Assembly (NCBI GenBank): GCA_947259795.1
Contig: CAMYNJ010000131.1
Span: forward strand, 8,790 to 59,713
From: an uncultured Alphaproteobacteria bacterium
Lineage (GTDB): Bacteria; Pseudomonadota; Alphaproteobacteria; UBA8366; JADFVY01
Direction of reading: 5' to 3'
DNA length: 50,924 nucleotides
Positions 1 through 7,605 of this stretch are shown here, in pieces. Under the pieces are notes generated by a model. The model saw nothing but the letters and a program-made list of their open reading frames with translations, did not search any database and was not told the origin of the DNA. The stretch's first letter is position 1. Every line of letters begins with the position of its first letter. The translations under genes and the position numbers were made by a program.

Positions 1-578
1 AACAATATCCCGGATGTTTCAGGAAGACGCTTCCTGGCAAGGCTCGATTGGACGTTCTGGATCGAAAATACAATGAGCAGCGGCGCAACCAGCGAAACGC
101 TGACGGCTGTCGAGGCCCACCATTTGAACCATTCGTTCAGTAGCGGCGCACCGAAGGCGACGGAAATAGTGCCACCGCCCAAAAGTCCCCCGACAAGGGG
201 CGTGGCCATGCAGGCCAGCAATATGAACAGCGATACGCCGCGCGCCGAATTGAATAACTCAGCACGGCTGGCAAACCGGCGAAGAAGAATGGCTGCAAGG
301 AGTGCGTCAACAAATACATCGGCAAAAGTTAACAGCAATATGACAACCAAAGGAAGATTGGTCGCCATAGTATAGTTCGCCAGAATGCCGGCGCCCCAGC
401 ATAGCGCGACGGCAAGCGGCCATTTCGATAGATCGTTCAGAAGGAGATATGCCAGGAGGATGGCAGTCGCTGGCCAAATCAAAGCAATGTTGTTGGTCTC
501 CGACAGCAGAAGCAACCCCAAAAGGGATGCACAATAATAAGCTGCCGCCAACAGCAGAGGCATGAGATAGACGGGCAC
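1..578 (-). CDS. MASE1-domain membrane sensor protein, partial (C-terminus off the left edge)
   Basis: Reading the minus strand leftwards gives an open frame that leaves the window at base 1. It begins at GTG 578-576 (an in-frame ATG lies at 563-561), just after an in-frame TAA at about 614. About 190 residues are visible. They are very hydrophobic, with at least five or six predicted membrane segments and an early IWPATA motif followed by a helix and KWP. This resembles the MASE1 integral membrane sensor domain, whose N-terminus typically has a WP(A/P) motif. In that family the domain is normally fused to a histidine kinase, GGDEF or EAL output domain; any such domain here would lie outside the window. 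The start is uncertain because the possible ribosome sites (GGGGAG 594-589, GGGAAG 583-578) are not ideally spaced. Membrane protein: fairly sure. MASE1: likely but unproven. Confidence 0.6.
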   Translation of the reverse strand, partial: MPVYLMPLLLAAAYYCASLLGLLLLSETNNIALIWPATAILLAYLLLNDLSKWPLAVALCWGAGILANYTMATNLPLVVILLLTFADVFVDALLAAILLRRFASRAELFNSARGVSLFILLACMATPLVGGLLGGGTISVAFGAPLLNEWFKWWASTAVSVSLVAPLLIVFSIQNVQSSLARKRLPETSGIL

Positions 579-805
579 TTCCCAGATAACTCCCCAACTG
601 GCCCCTTGTTCTTAACAGAGCGGACTGAATCCGGCAAACTTGCGCTGCGCTCCTGATCGGACGATCCGGGCAAGGCCGCTACCCCTCCCGGCCTGTTCCG
701 GATCCGCATGCCCTGCAATGGGCTCGCCGGGCTGGACGGACGGGCCGCGCAGTGGCATAGTCCGGCGCGAATTCGACAGGTCCCTGCTTACGGAGTCTCC
801 GGGCC

Positions 806-1165
806 ATGGCCAATTTCTGGACACATATCCATACGAGCTGGTTCGGCCGGTTCGTCGCCGCCGACAGCTTCGGCAACCGTTACTACCAGTCGCGCCGGGC
901 ACCGGCCGGGCGCCGCCGCCGCCGCTGGGTGCTCTACAAGGGCGAGGCGGAGGCCAGCAAGGCGCCGCCGGAATGGCATGCCTGGCTGCATTACACGATC
1001 GACGAGCCGCCGCTGGAAGGCGGTGTGCCTCACAAGGATTGGCAGAAGCCGCATCAGCCAAATCTTACCGGCACCGATGAGGCCTACCGCCCGCCGGGCC
1101 ACCTGCTGGCAGGCGGCCGCCGTGACAAGGCGACGGGCGATTACGAGCCATGGAAGCCGAACTGA
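806..1165 (+). CDS. NADH:ubiquinone oxidoreductase subunit NDUFA12 family protein
   Basis: A 119-aa protein of the NDUFA12/B17.2 family, an accessory subunit of respiratory complex I that alphaproteobacteria share with mitochondria. The features seen are the early tryptophans (NFWTHIHTSWFG), a GNRYYQ block near residue 24, an RRRWVLYKG block near residue 40, a PPEWHAWLHY segment near residue 54, and a C-terminal PGHLLAGG..YEPWKP tail. These are hallmark positions of the family, and the length is typical. It acts peripherally on the cytoplasmic side of complex I. A GGAG at 792-795 sits 10 bases before the ATG. Its last codons overlap the first MlaD gene (1150-1165), so translation is probably coupled. 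The nuo genes themselves are not in this window, which is usual for this locus. Confidence 0.93.
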   Translation: MANFWTHIHTSWFGRFVAADSFGNRYYQSRRAPAGRRRRRWVLYKGEAEASKAPPEWHAWLHYTIDEPPLEGGVPHKDWQKPHQPNLTGTDEAYRPPGHLLAGGRRDKATGDYEPWKPN

Positions 1166-1704
1166 CGGCCGCCGACCCCGCACCCGTGCCGACGCGTCGC
1201 CGGCGCATGGCCGAAGAAACCCGCCATATCCTGGTCGGCGCGGTGGTATTCCTCGGTCTGGCGGCCCTGTTCGCCCTTTCGGCCGGCAGCGACGGCGGTA
1301 CTCTGGGCAGTTACCGCGTGGTCGCCCATTTTACGACGGCCGAGGGCGTCTTTCTCGACTCGCCGGTGAGGCTTGCCGGGGTGGAGATCGGTCGGGTATC
1401 CGGCATGGAGTTCGATTCGCGGCGCCAGACGGCGATCGTCACCATGGAGATCGTGCCGGAGGTCGAATTGCCCCTGGACAGCATCGCGATCGTCACCAGC
1501 GAGAGCATGATCGGCGGCCGCTTCATCCGCATCGAGCCGGGCGGCGAACTCGAGATGCTGAAAGACGGAGAGCGGATGGATTATACCCAGGGTTCCATCA
1601 TGTTCGAGGACCTGCTGGCCAAGATCATCCTCACCGTCGAACGGAATCGACTGGCCCGTCGCGAAACGAAAGAGAACGCAGACAAGGAAGGAGCCGGCCA
1701 ATGA
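1150..1704 (+). CDS. MlaD-type outer-membrane lipid asymmetry transport protein (first of two)
   Basis: A 184-aa protein with a charged N-terminus, one membrane anchor (residues about 26-44, HILVGAVVFLGLAALFAL) and a single MCE/MlaD domain (about 50-155). The domain shows the VRLAGVEIGRV strand pair and a SMIGGRFIRIEPGG motif. MlaD is the periplasmic, inner-membrane-anchored lipid-binding subunit of the Mla phospholipid transporter. The start at 1150 overlaps NDUFA12; an internal ATG at 1207 (residue 20) gives a more usual length. A tail after residue 155 (SIMFEDLLAKIIL, then a charged stretch) follows the domain. The stop overlaps the next gene's ATG (ATGA, 1701-1704). No mlaE, mlaF or mlaC lies nearby, so the ABC partners must be elsewhere. 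The presence of two MlaD genes in a row suggests a duplication or a heteromeric ring (inference). Confidence 0.85.
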   Translation: MEAELTAADPAPVPTRRRRMAEETRHILVGAVVFLGLAALFALSAGSDGGTLGSYRVVAHFTTAEGVFLDSPVRLAGVEIGRVSGMEFDSRRQTAIVTMEIVPEVELPLDSIAIVTSESMIGGRFIRIEPGGELEMLKDGERMDYTQGSIMFEDLLAKIILTVERNRLARRETKENADKEGAGQ

Positions 1705-2162
1705 GGCGCAATGTCATCGAAACCGTTCTCGGCGCGGTGGTGCTGATCGTTGCCGGGGTCTTTCTGGCTTTCGCGTACAACAGTTCGGATCTGCGGCCGG
1801 TCGCCGGTTATAAGATTACCGCGCGCTTCAACGCGGTGGACGGGCTGACGGTGGGCAGCGACGTGCGCGTCGGCGGTGTGAAGATCGGCAGCGTGGTGGG
1901 GCAGAGCATCGACCTGGAAAGCTACCAGGCTGTCGTGGTGATGAGCATCCGCCCCGATATCGGCCTGCCGGTCGACAGCGTGGCCACGGTGTCCTCGGAA
2001 GGCCTGCTGGGCGGCAAGTATATCCGCATCGATCCGGGCGCCAGCAAGACGCATTTGGCCAACGGGTCGGAACTTGCCGAAACACGGGATATCGTGTCGC
2101 TGGAAGAGATGCTCGGCAAGGTAATCTTCCTGGTCACCGACGAACTGGAAAACGGCGGGTAA
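1701..2162 (+). CDS. mlaD: MlaD-type outer-membrane lipid asymmetry transport protein (second of two)
   Basis: A 153-aa MCE-domain protein with the canonical MlaD layout: short N-terminus (MRRNVIETVLGAVVL), one membrane anchor at residues 7-28, an MCE domain at about 38-125 with DVRVGGVKIGSV and LLGGKYIRIDPG motifs, and a short C-terminal helix. It is the better match of the two to a standard single-domain MlaD, the hexameric periplasmic lipid-carrying component of the Mla system. The frame stays open far upstream (to about 708), but the ATG at 1701 overlaps the preceding stop and follows AAGGAG (1686-1691), so this start is preferred. It is translationally coupled to NDUFA12 and the first MlaD gene. 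The two MlaD domains share the same motif pattern but differ clearly at most positions, so this is not a recent duplication. Confidence 0.88.
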   Translation: MRRNVIETVLGAVVLIVAGVFLAFAYNSSDLRPVAGYKITARFNAVDGLTVGSDVRVGGVKIGSVVGQSIDLESYQAVVVMSIRPDIGLPVDSVATVSSEGLLGGKYIRIDPGASKTHLANGSELAETRDIVSLEEMLGKVIFLVTDELENGG

Positions 2163-2264
2163 AGGGTTTTCGGCCAACGCCGCAAACCGGCCACATTCAC
2201 GATTTATTCATGCGCCCCTGTCAAACAGTCATAGCAAGCCTTGGAATCGCTGAGGATCATACGG

Positions 2265-2702
2265 TTGCGTGAAAGAATCAGATTGGCTGCGGTGGCGCTG
2301 GCGGCGATGGTCCTGTTGCCGGCCGGCATCGCGGCAGGCGAACCCGGCCAGACGGTCGAACTGCAGGGCCTGGACAAAGTCACCGGACGGACCAGCACCT
2401 TCCAGGCCGGTACCGGCGAGACCGTGAAGTTCGGCACGCTGGTCATCACCGTGCAGGCCTGCGACCGCACACCGCCGACCGAGCCGCCCGAATCGGCGGT
2501 CTTCCTGGATATCTACGAGGCCAGGGAGGGCGAGTCCCCGACCGACCTTTTCCATGGCTGGATGTTCGCCTCCTCGCCGGCGCTGAACGCGCTGGAACAC
2601 CCGGTCTACGACGTCTGGGCGCTGGAATGCCTGTTGGGCGACAAGACCATCATCAACGCTCCCAATTTCCCGGTACCGAAACACCGGCCCAACAGATCCT
2701 GA
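2265..2702 (+). CDS. DUF2155 domain-containing exported protein
   Basis: A protein of about 145 aa with an N-terminal signal peptide (RIRLAAVALAAMVLLPAG, then cleavage near AAG-EPG) and a DUF2155 domain. The family's Trp- and Cys-containing positions are visible: LVITVQACDRTPP, SAVFLDIYE, FHGWMFASSPALNALEHPVYDVW and LEC. The role is unknown; the family is alphaproteobacterial and often sits next to aat/accC and NDUFA12/mlaD, as it does here. TTG at 2265 is chosen because GAGGA (2252-2256) lies 8 bases upstream and it gives a clean signal peptide; an earlier in-frame TTG at 2241 has no good ribosome site. The two cysteines (in QACD and LEC) could form a periplasmic disulfide (inference). Confidence 0.85.
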   Translation: MRERIRLAAVALAAMVLLPAGIAAGEPGQTVELQGLDKVTGRTSTFQAGTGETVKFGTLVITVQACDRTPPTEPPESAVFLDIYEAREGESPTDLFHGWMFASSPALNALEHPVYDVWALECLLGDKTIINAPNFPVPKHRPNRS

Positions 2703-2792
2703 CCTGGGCTTTTACCGTCTTTTAATGCGGTTCGTGGTTTCCTGAGCTTTCCCTGTTTGTCCCTTTGGAAGACGATAAGGAGGGCATTGGCC

Positions 2793-3374
2793 ATGCCAAC
2801 GAACCGATATCCGCAATATTTCCTTCTCGCCCTGTGTCTGGCCGTGGCCGCTCCGCTTTCCGCCGCGCAGGCGGCCGGCGGCGAGTTCCGTTATGCCGGC
2901 GGCGAGCTTAACTGCATAACCGGCAGCGGCGCGGCGGGGCAGGAACCGCCCTATCTCGAATGCCTGCGCATCGGTCCGGTCCAGATCGGCGAGACCCTGC
3001 GCGCCGTTTCCATGAAATTCGGCAAGGCCCGCCAGACCGTCGATCGCGGCGCCGTGACGGAGCGAGTCTATGCGATCAGCCTCAATGTGCCGGCCGGCCA
3101 GCGCGTGCCGTATTGGGTCATTGGTTTCGAGGGCCAGCGGGTGATCTCGATCCAGATTACCGGCGATATGCGCGTCGAACAGTATGCCTTTTCGTCGATC
3201 CGCGTCGGCGATCCCGAATCCAAAGTCCTGAAACTGTTCGGCCCCGCCGGCTTCAGCCAGCCGGTGCCGCAGATCGGCGGCGTGATGTGGGGCTACAGCC
3301 CCTATCCGGTCACCTTCGAGATCAGGAACGGGCGGGTTTATTCGATGCGGGTATCCGAGGCGGTTGGAAAATAA
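2793..3374 (+). CDS. Exported hypothetical protein with two BamE/BLIP-like repeats
   Basis: A 193-aa protein. The ATG at 2793 follows a strong AAGGAGGG (2777-2784) by 8 bases. It starts with a signal peptide (YFLLALCLAVAAPLSAAQA) and has two cysteines early in the mature part (LNCIT, LECL). Two similar segments follow: one around residues 60-125 (IGPVQIGETLRAVSMKFGKA ... WVIGFEGQRVISIQITG) and one around 135-190 (IRVGDPESKVLKLFGPAG ... FEIRNGRVYSMRV). Each has the pattern 'I-x-V/I-G-x(1-2)-x-x-x-V-x-x-x-F/L-G', then a beta-rich stretch with a G-x-V turn, resembling the SmpA/OmlA (BamE)/BLIP fold. No specific function can be given. It converges on the DUF4389 gene with no gap. Confidence 0.75.
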   Translation: MPTNRYPQYFLLALCLAVAAPLSAAQAAGGEFRYAGGELNCITGSGAAGQEPPYLECLRIGPVQIGETLRAVSMKFGKARQTVDRGAVTERVYAISLNVPAGQRVPYWVIGFEGQRVISIQITGDMRVEQYAFSSIRVGDPESKVLKLFGPAGFSQPVPQIGGVMWGYSPYPVTFEIRNGRVYSMRVSEAVGK

Positions 3375-3902
3375 TCACGCGTCGGGCCGGGGCGGTGGCG
3401 GGGACCGATCATCGCCTTCGTCCGGCTGCTGATCGTCGCCGCCGGCCTGTTCTTCGGAATCCGGCTCTTCGTCCGCGATCTCGTCTTCGGCGGGCGTCGG
3501 CGCGGGCGGTTCGCGATCCTGTCGCTCTTCCTCTTCGGCGAAATCCTCGTCCTCGTCCCGATATTCCGGTTCCTCGTCCCGATATTCCGTTTCCTGCGCC
3601 ATCACCCTGTTGAAATGCGTAAACGGGAAGGGGGCGTGGTCGCTGTTCCAGGTCATGAACAGGACGGCCTTTTCCACATAGCGCGCCAGCCAGCGCCCGG
3701 CGGGCAGCATGATCTCGCTGGGCCGGTTGCGCACCAGGCAGAAGCAGAACTGGTAGGCGACCGCCACGACCAGCGCGAAACGCGCGATGGCCAGGAAAAA
3801 CAGCAGCACAAGAATTTTAAGGCCTCGGAACCAGGTGTCACGGTTCCTGATGCCTTCATTCAAATCTTCCGCCCAATCGCGTCTTTCGAATTCGTCGCTC
3901 AT
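3375..3902 (-). CDS. DUF4389 domain-containing membrane protein with long acidic tail
   Basis: A 175-aa protein. Residues about 25-100 match the DUF4389 pattern: a membrane segment (GLKILVLLFFLAIARFALVV), a second hydrophobic stretch, then GRWLARYVEKAVLFMTW and the family's FPFTHF motif near residue 92. The function of DUF4389 is unknown. After the domain comes an unusual tail of about 75 residues that is almost all Glu, Asp, Pro and Gln, including near-duplicate TEYRDEE/PEYRDED units. The tail is likely disordered. The start at 3902 (MSDEFERRDW) is the only good ATG. The stop codon abuts the stop of the convergent exported protein, leaving no room for a terminator between them. Confidence 0.8.
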   Translation of the reverse strand: MSDEFERRDWAEDLNEGIRNRDTWFRGLKILVLLFFLAIARFALVVAVAYQFCFCLVRNRPSEIMLPAGRWLARYVEKAVLFMTWNSDHAPFPFTHFNRVMAQETEYRDEEPEYRDEDEDFAEEEERQDREPPAPTPAEDEIADEEPDSEEQAGGDDQQPDEGDDRSPPPPRPDA

Positions 3903-3993
3903 CGCCTTGCCCCATCCGTGATGCTTGCCGCATCATAGCGGACGGGGCGGGTCGTGCGCAGCGATTTTCGTAGGTGATTTTGCCGATGCTCCG

Positions 3994-5061
3994 TCAGCTC
4001 GCCAATTGCCAGGCGACGCCGGCCGCCAGCGAGCCGCCAAGGCCCATCAGCAGATACCAGGCGAAGACCGGCTTGCGGGCGATGGCGAAGACGGCCATCG
4101 ATGCGGGCAGGCTGGTGACCGCGCCGGCCACCATGAAGGCCATCGCCGCGCCCTGCGCCATGCCCATGTCGAGCAGCGCGGCCACCGTCGGGATTGCCGC
4201 GAAGCCGTTGAGATAGGCCGGCACGCCGACCAGCACCGCCGCCGGGATGGCCCACCAGGCATCCCCGCCCAGCCATGTCGCCACTGTCTCGCCCGGGATC
4301 CAGGCGATCATCAGGCTCTCGATCAGGAAGGCCAGGGTCAGCCATTTGCCCAGGAAAAAGCCGACCGAGCGGGCCTCGCTGCCGAACTGCGTAACCCGCT
4401 CCGGCCGGCGCCAGAAAGTCCAGACGATCGGCTCAGGCGCGGCGGGGGCGCTCTTCGTGCCGCAGCAGGATCCGCAGCCGCCGGCGCCGGCCAGCAGGGG
4501 CGATGCGAAGGCCGCGCGTCCCGACAGCGACCAGGTGGCAAATCCCGCCAACAGCCCCATACCGATCGCGGCCAGGGTCTTGGCGATGGCAAACGGTAGG
4601 CCCAGCACGGCCGCGGTCAGGATGAACATTTCCGGGTCCATGATCGGCGAGGCGATCCAGAAGGCCATCACCGGGGCCAGCGGCACGCCGGCTGCCAGCA
4701 GCGCCGCCACGATCGGCACCACACCGCAGGAACAAAAGGGCGACAGCGCCCCGAAGGCCGCCGCCAGGGTAATCGCCGTCGCCTGCCGCCCCTGCAGCAT
4801 GACGGCCACCTGCCGGTCGGCGCCGGTCGCCTTGGCCCCGGCCCCGACAATGATCGAGGCGGCCAGGAAGGGCGAGATCCACAGCAGCGATTCAAGGGTG
4901 AAAAACAGGCTTTCGCGGAACTGCGCCATGTTCAGCGGCACCAGCAACAGCAGGATGGCGGCAGTCGCCAGGACCACACGGTCCATCCGGCGCAAACCAT
5001 TCACGATCCGATTCGACAGCGGCGCCGGCGCCGCTACCCGATCTATCCTGCCTTCAGCCAT
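3994..5061 (-). CDS. Permease of the DUF318/ArsP-like family
   Basis: A 355-aa polytopic membrane protein with about eight to ten hydrophobic segments. The PF03773-type permease signature is seen at LSPFCSCGVVPIVAALLAAG (residues about 105-124) and its second-half counterpart GVPAYLNGFAAIPTVAALL (about 280-298). A cytoplasmic loop near residue 190 carries a Cys-rich cluster, GGCGSCCG, a plausible metal or metalloid binding site. Members of this family include ArsP, which exports organoarsenicals; other members have unknown substrates. The start codon (5061) overlaps the end of the ArsR gene by 8 bases, so the two are co-transcribed and probably translationally coupled. Substrate arsenic or another thiophilic compound is an inference from the regulator and the cysteines. 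Confidence 0.82.
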   Translation of the reverse strand: MAEGRIDRVAAPAPLSNRIVNGLRRMDRVVLATAAILLLLVPLNMAQFRESLFFTLESLLWISPFLAASIIVGAGAKATGADRQVAVMLQGRQATAITLAAAFGALSPFCSCGVVPIVAALLAAGVPLAPVMAFWIASPIMDPEMFILTAAVLGLPFAIAKTLAAIGMGLLAGFATWSLSGRAAFASPLLAGAGGCGSCCGTKSAPAAPEPIVWTFWRRPERVTQFGSEARSVGFFLGKWLTLAFLIESLMIAWIPGETVATWLGGDAWWAIPAAVLVGVPAYLNGFAAIPTVAALLDMGMAQGAAMAFMVAGAVTSLPASMAVFAIARKPVFAWYLLMGLGGSLAAGVAWQLAS

Positions 5062-5383
5062 CGCTCAATGCTCCTGCCTTCATCCCGGGAACGCCGCTGC
5101 AGCATTCGGCGGTCAGCGCGCCCATGATATCATCCATCCGCGCGTAGGCGGCGGTGCAACGCAGAACCCGGCCCTCGCGGGCCTGTTGCACCAGGCCGGC
5201 CGATACCAACTGCGCGATATGGTGTGTCAGCGTCGAGGCGGGGACGCCCAGATGGCGCTGGATGTCGCCCACGGCCAACCCGTCAGGCCCCGCGCGCACC
5301 AGCAGCCGGAAGATCGCCAGCCGATTCGGATGGCCTAGTTTTTCGAGGCATAGCGCCAGTTCGTCGATGTCCATGCCCGGCAT
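5054..5383 (-). CDS. ArsR-family winged-helix transcriptional regulator
   Basis: A 109-aa ArsR/SmtB-type repressor. The family fold is clear: CLEKLGHPNRLAIFRLL (residues about 12-28), the recognition helix region GVPASTLTHHIAQLVSAGLV (about 46-65), and the beta wing QQAREGRVLRCTAAY. A C-terminal ECC pair (LTAECCSG, about residues 92-99) could bind arsenite or another soft metal; there is no CVC motif in the DNA-binding helix as in the classic ArsR of plasmid R773. It is the first gene of a two-gene operon with the permease and most likely represses it, as ArsR proteins usually repress their own operons. The ATG at 5383 could also be replaced by the ATG at 5374. Confidence 0.88.
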   Translation of the reverse strand: MPGMDIDELALCLEKLGHPNRLAIFRLLVRAGPDGLAVGDIQRHLGVPASTLTHHIAQLVSAGLVQQAREGRVLRCTAAYARMDDIMGALTAECCSGVPGMKAGALSDG

Positions 5384-5399
5384 GCTAACATAGTAAAAA

Positions 5400-5429
5400 C
5401 GATATTACTAGTATTATCGAAATAACCAA
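5400..5429 (-). promoter_or_regulatory. Promoter and probable ArsR operator for the arsR-permease operon
   Basis: A 20-bp near-perfect palindrome lies at 5400-5419 (CGATATTACTAGTATTATCG; only positions 6 and 15 fail to pair). On the minus strand it overlaps a plausible promoter: TTGGTT at 5429-5424, a 16-base spacer, TAATAT at 5407-5402. A repressor bound here would block RNA polymerase, the usual layout for ArsR autorepression. The predicted transcript would start near 5395, about 12 bases before the ATG. The palindrome is seen directly; its binding partner is inferred. Confidence 0.7.
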
Positions 5430-5461
5430 TGTGGACTCGACCAAACCGTTGGCTCCCCGGC

Positions 5462-6106
5462 TCAGTCGGCCTTGAGGATGGCCTCGATCTCTTCGGGCGC
5501 GGGCGTACGAGAAAAGTCAGCGGTCAGCTTCAACGCCTCGGCCAGGCGCTGGCGGTATTCGCTGCGCGGAATTTCCGTGGCGCCGAAGCGGCGCAGATGG
5601 CGGGTGATGAACTGGCTGTCCAGCAGCGTGAAGCCGCCGGCCTGCAGCCGCGCCACCAGATGCACCAGCGCAATCTTGCTGGCGTCGGTCTCGCGGCTGA
5701 ACATGCTCTCGCCGAAGAAGGCGCCGCCCATCGATACGCCGTATAGCCCGCCGGCCAGCTCGCCGTCGCGCCAGCATTCCACGCTGTGGGCGTAGCCGAG
5801 ATGGAACAGCGAGCTGTAGAGCATGATGATGCGATCGTTGATCCAGGTCCGCGGCCGCGCCTCGGTGGATTCGGCGCAGGCCACGATGGTGGCCTCGAAA
5901 TCCGTGTCGATGGTGACGCGAAACCGGCCGCCGCGCACGGTGCGGCGCAGGCGCTTGGGCACATGGAAGCCGTCCAGCGGAATAATCCCGCGCATGCGCG
6001 GGTCCACCCAGAACAGGTCCGGATCGTCCCGGTCTTCCGCCATGGGGAACACGCCGATGGCGTATGCCCTGAGCAGCATGTCCGGGGTCAGTTCCGGCAT
6101 TTCCAT
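5462..6106 (-). CDS. aat: Leucyl/phenylalanyl-tRNA--protein transferase
   Basis: A 214-aa enzyme that transfers Leu or Phe from aminoacyl-tRNA to the N-terminus of proteins beginning with Lys or Arg, marking them for ClpS/ClpAP degradation. Family motifs are seen: [11 protein letters not shown] near residue 14, [20 protein letters not shown] (about 32-51), TWINDRI, the GYAHSVECW segment (about 104-112), [20 protein letters not shown] (about 119-138) and the [16 protein letters not shown] motif near residue 160. Length is typical. In many alphaproteobacteria aat sits directly beside accC and DUF2155, as here. It is transcribed leftwards downstream of accB-accC, separated by a 146-base gap that holds a long palindrome. 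A 5' GTG or TTG start was not needed. Confidence 0.96.
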   Translation of the reverse strand: MEMPELTPDMLLRAYAIGVFPMAEDRDDPDLFWVDPRMRGIIPLDGFHVPKRLRRTVRGGRFRVTIDTDFEATIVACAESTEARPRTWINDRIIMLYSSLFHLGYAHSVECWRDGELAGGLYGVSMGGAFFGESMFSRETDASKIALVHLVARLQAGGFTLLDSQFITRHLRRFGATEIPRSEYRQRLAEALKLTADFSRTPAPEEIEAILKAD

Positions 6107-6190
6107 GCGGCGACACCCCGATCGTTCGGCCGCCGGCCGGTCGTGGCCAACGGTTACGCGGCCATACTACAGGAGCAGACCGGCCCGTGC

Positions 6191-6250
6191 TAGTGAAGTA
6201 AAACTAACGGGTGGTACCCATGGGCACCATCCGTTGGATTCACTCCACTA
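6191..6250. repeat. 60-bp imperfect palindrome between accC and aat
   Basis: The whole 60-base stretch is an imperfect inverted repeat: TAGTG...CACTA at its ends, a perfectly paired AACGG/CCGTT, then GTGGT/ACCAT (one G-T wobble) and an inner CCCATGGG palindrome. The core 6206-6235 could fold into a 15-bp stem with essentially no loop. It starts directly after the accC stop (6253-6255 on the minus strand). No T-run follows on either strand, so it is not a standard intrinsic terminator. It could be an RNA-stabilising 3' stem, a REP-like element or a protein site. Confidence 0.6.
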
Positions 6251-6252
6251 GG

Positions 6253-7593
6253 TCACTCTTCTCCCATCCACTTTTCGAGCCAGTGGATGTCGTAGTCGCC
6301 GTTCAGGAAATCGGGCTCCGAGATCAGCTTCTGATGCAGCGGGATCGTGGTGTTGACGCCGCCCACCACGAATTCCTCCAGCGCGCGCCGCAGCCGCATC
6401 AGGCATTCGTTGCGGGTCGAGCCGTGAACGATCAGCTTGGCGATCAGGCTGTCGTAATAGGGCGGCACGGCATAGCCGGAATAGATCGCCGAATCGACTC
6501 GCACGCCCAAGCCGCCTGGCGCGTGGTAGTCGGTAATGCGGCCGGGCGAGGGGATGAAGGTTTTCGGGTGTTCGGCATTGATGCGGCATTCGATGGAATG
6601 GCCGTTCATGCGGATGGCGTCCTGGCCATAGCCCAGCGGCGCACCGGTCGCGACCCGCAACTGCTCGCGCACCAGATCGATATCGCAGACCATCTCGGAG
6701 ATCGGATGCTCCACCTGCAGCCGGGTGTTCATTTCGATAAAATAGAACTCGCCGTTCTCGTACAGGAACTCGATGGTGCCGGCGCTGCGATATTTGATCT
6801 TCGACAGGGCGTCGGTGACGGTTTTGCCGATCCTTGCGCGTGCTTCGGCATTCAGGGCCGGCGACGGCGCTTCCTCCAGCACCTTCTGGTGGCGGCGCTG
6901 CAGCGAGCAGTCGCGCTCGCCCAGATGCACCACATTGCCCTGGCCGTCGCCCAGCACCTGCACTTCGATATGGCGCGGCTGGCCCAGATATTTCTCGATA
7001 TAGACGGCGTCGTTGCCGAAGGCGGCCTTGGCCTCGCTGCGGCAGAGCGACAGCTTGCCCGCCATCTCTTCGGCCGAATGGGCTACCTGCATGCCCTTGC
7101 CGCCGCCGCCGGCGGTCGCCTTGATGATCACCGGATAGCCGATATCGGCGGCCAGATCGATCGCCTCGACATCGTTGTCGACGGCGCCGTCGGAGCCCGG
7201 TACGCAGGGAATGCCCAGCTTCATGGCCTCGTTGCGGGCCGTGATCTTGTCGCCCATCATGCTGATATGCTCGGGCGTCGGGCCGATGAAGACGAAGCCG
7301 TGCTCCTCGACCATCTCGGCGAACTTGGCGTTTTCCGACAGGAAGCCGATGCCGGGATGGATCGCGTCGACGCCGGTGATGGTGGCTGCCGAAAGGATCG
7401 CCGTGATGTTCAGGTAGCTCTCGCTGGACGCGGGCGGTCCGATGCAGACGGATTCGTCGGCCAGCCGCACATGCATCGCATCCTGATCCGCCGTCGAATG
7501 GACCGCCACGGTGCGAATGCCCATTTCCTTGCAGGCGCGGTGAATGCGCAGTGCGATCTCGCCGCGGTTGGCGATAAGAATTTTTTCGAACAA
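6253..7593 (-). CDS. accC: Acetyl-CoA carboxylase, biotin carboxylase subunit
   Basis: A 446-aa enzyme that carboxylates the biotin on AccB with ATP and bicarbonate, the first half-reaction of acetyl-CoA carboxylase in fatty acid synthesis. The N-terminal domain begins FEKILIANRGEIALRI. The ATP-grasp domain shows the glycine-rich AGGGGKGMQ loop (about 161-169), a QVLGDGQGNVVHLGERDCS strand, and the active-site segment EMNTRLQVEHPISE (about 288-301). The C-terminal domain ends with the usual DIHWLEKWM. Length is normal for AccC. It follows accB by 12 bases in the same operon. accA and accD are elsewhere, as usual in proteobacteria. Confidence 0.97.
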   Translation of the reverse strand: MFEKILIANRGEIALRIHRACKEMGIRTVAVHSTADQDAMHVRLADESVCIGPPASSESYLNITAILSAATITGVDAIHPGIGFLSENAKFAEMVEEHGFVFIGPTPEHISMMGDKITARNEAMKLGIPCVPGSDGAVDNDVEAIDLAADIGYPVIIKATAGGGGKGMQVAHSAEEMAGKLSLCRSEAKAAFGNDAVYIEKYLGQPRHIEVQVLGDGQGNVVHLGERDCSLQRRHQKVLEEAPSPALNAEARARIGKTVTDALSKIKYRSAGTIEFLYENGEFYFIEMNTRLQVEHPISEMVCDIDLVREQLRVATGAPLGYGQDAIRMNGHSIECRINAEHPKTFIPSPGRITDYHAPGGLGVRVDSAIYSGYAVPPYYDSLIAKLIVHGSTRNECLMRLRRALEEFVVGGVNTTIPLHQKLISEPDFLNGDYDIHWLEKWMGEE

Positions 7594-7605
7594 GGCAGCC
7601 CCCGC

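Noticed and set aside
708-1700. Upstream open frame joined to the second MlaD gene
   Set aside because: The long frame is Arg/Pro/Gly-rich antisense-like sequence; the true start at 1701 overlaps the preceding stop and has AAGGAG upstream.
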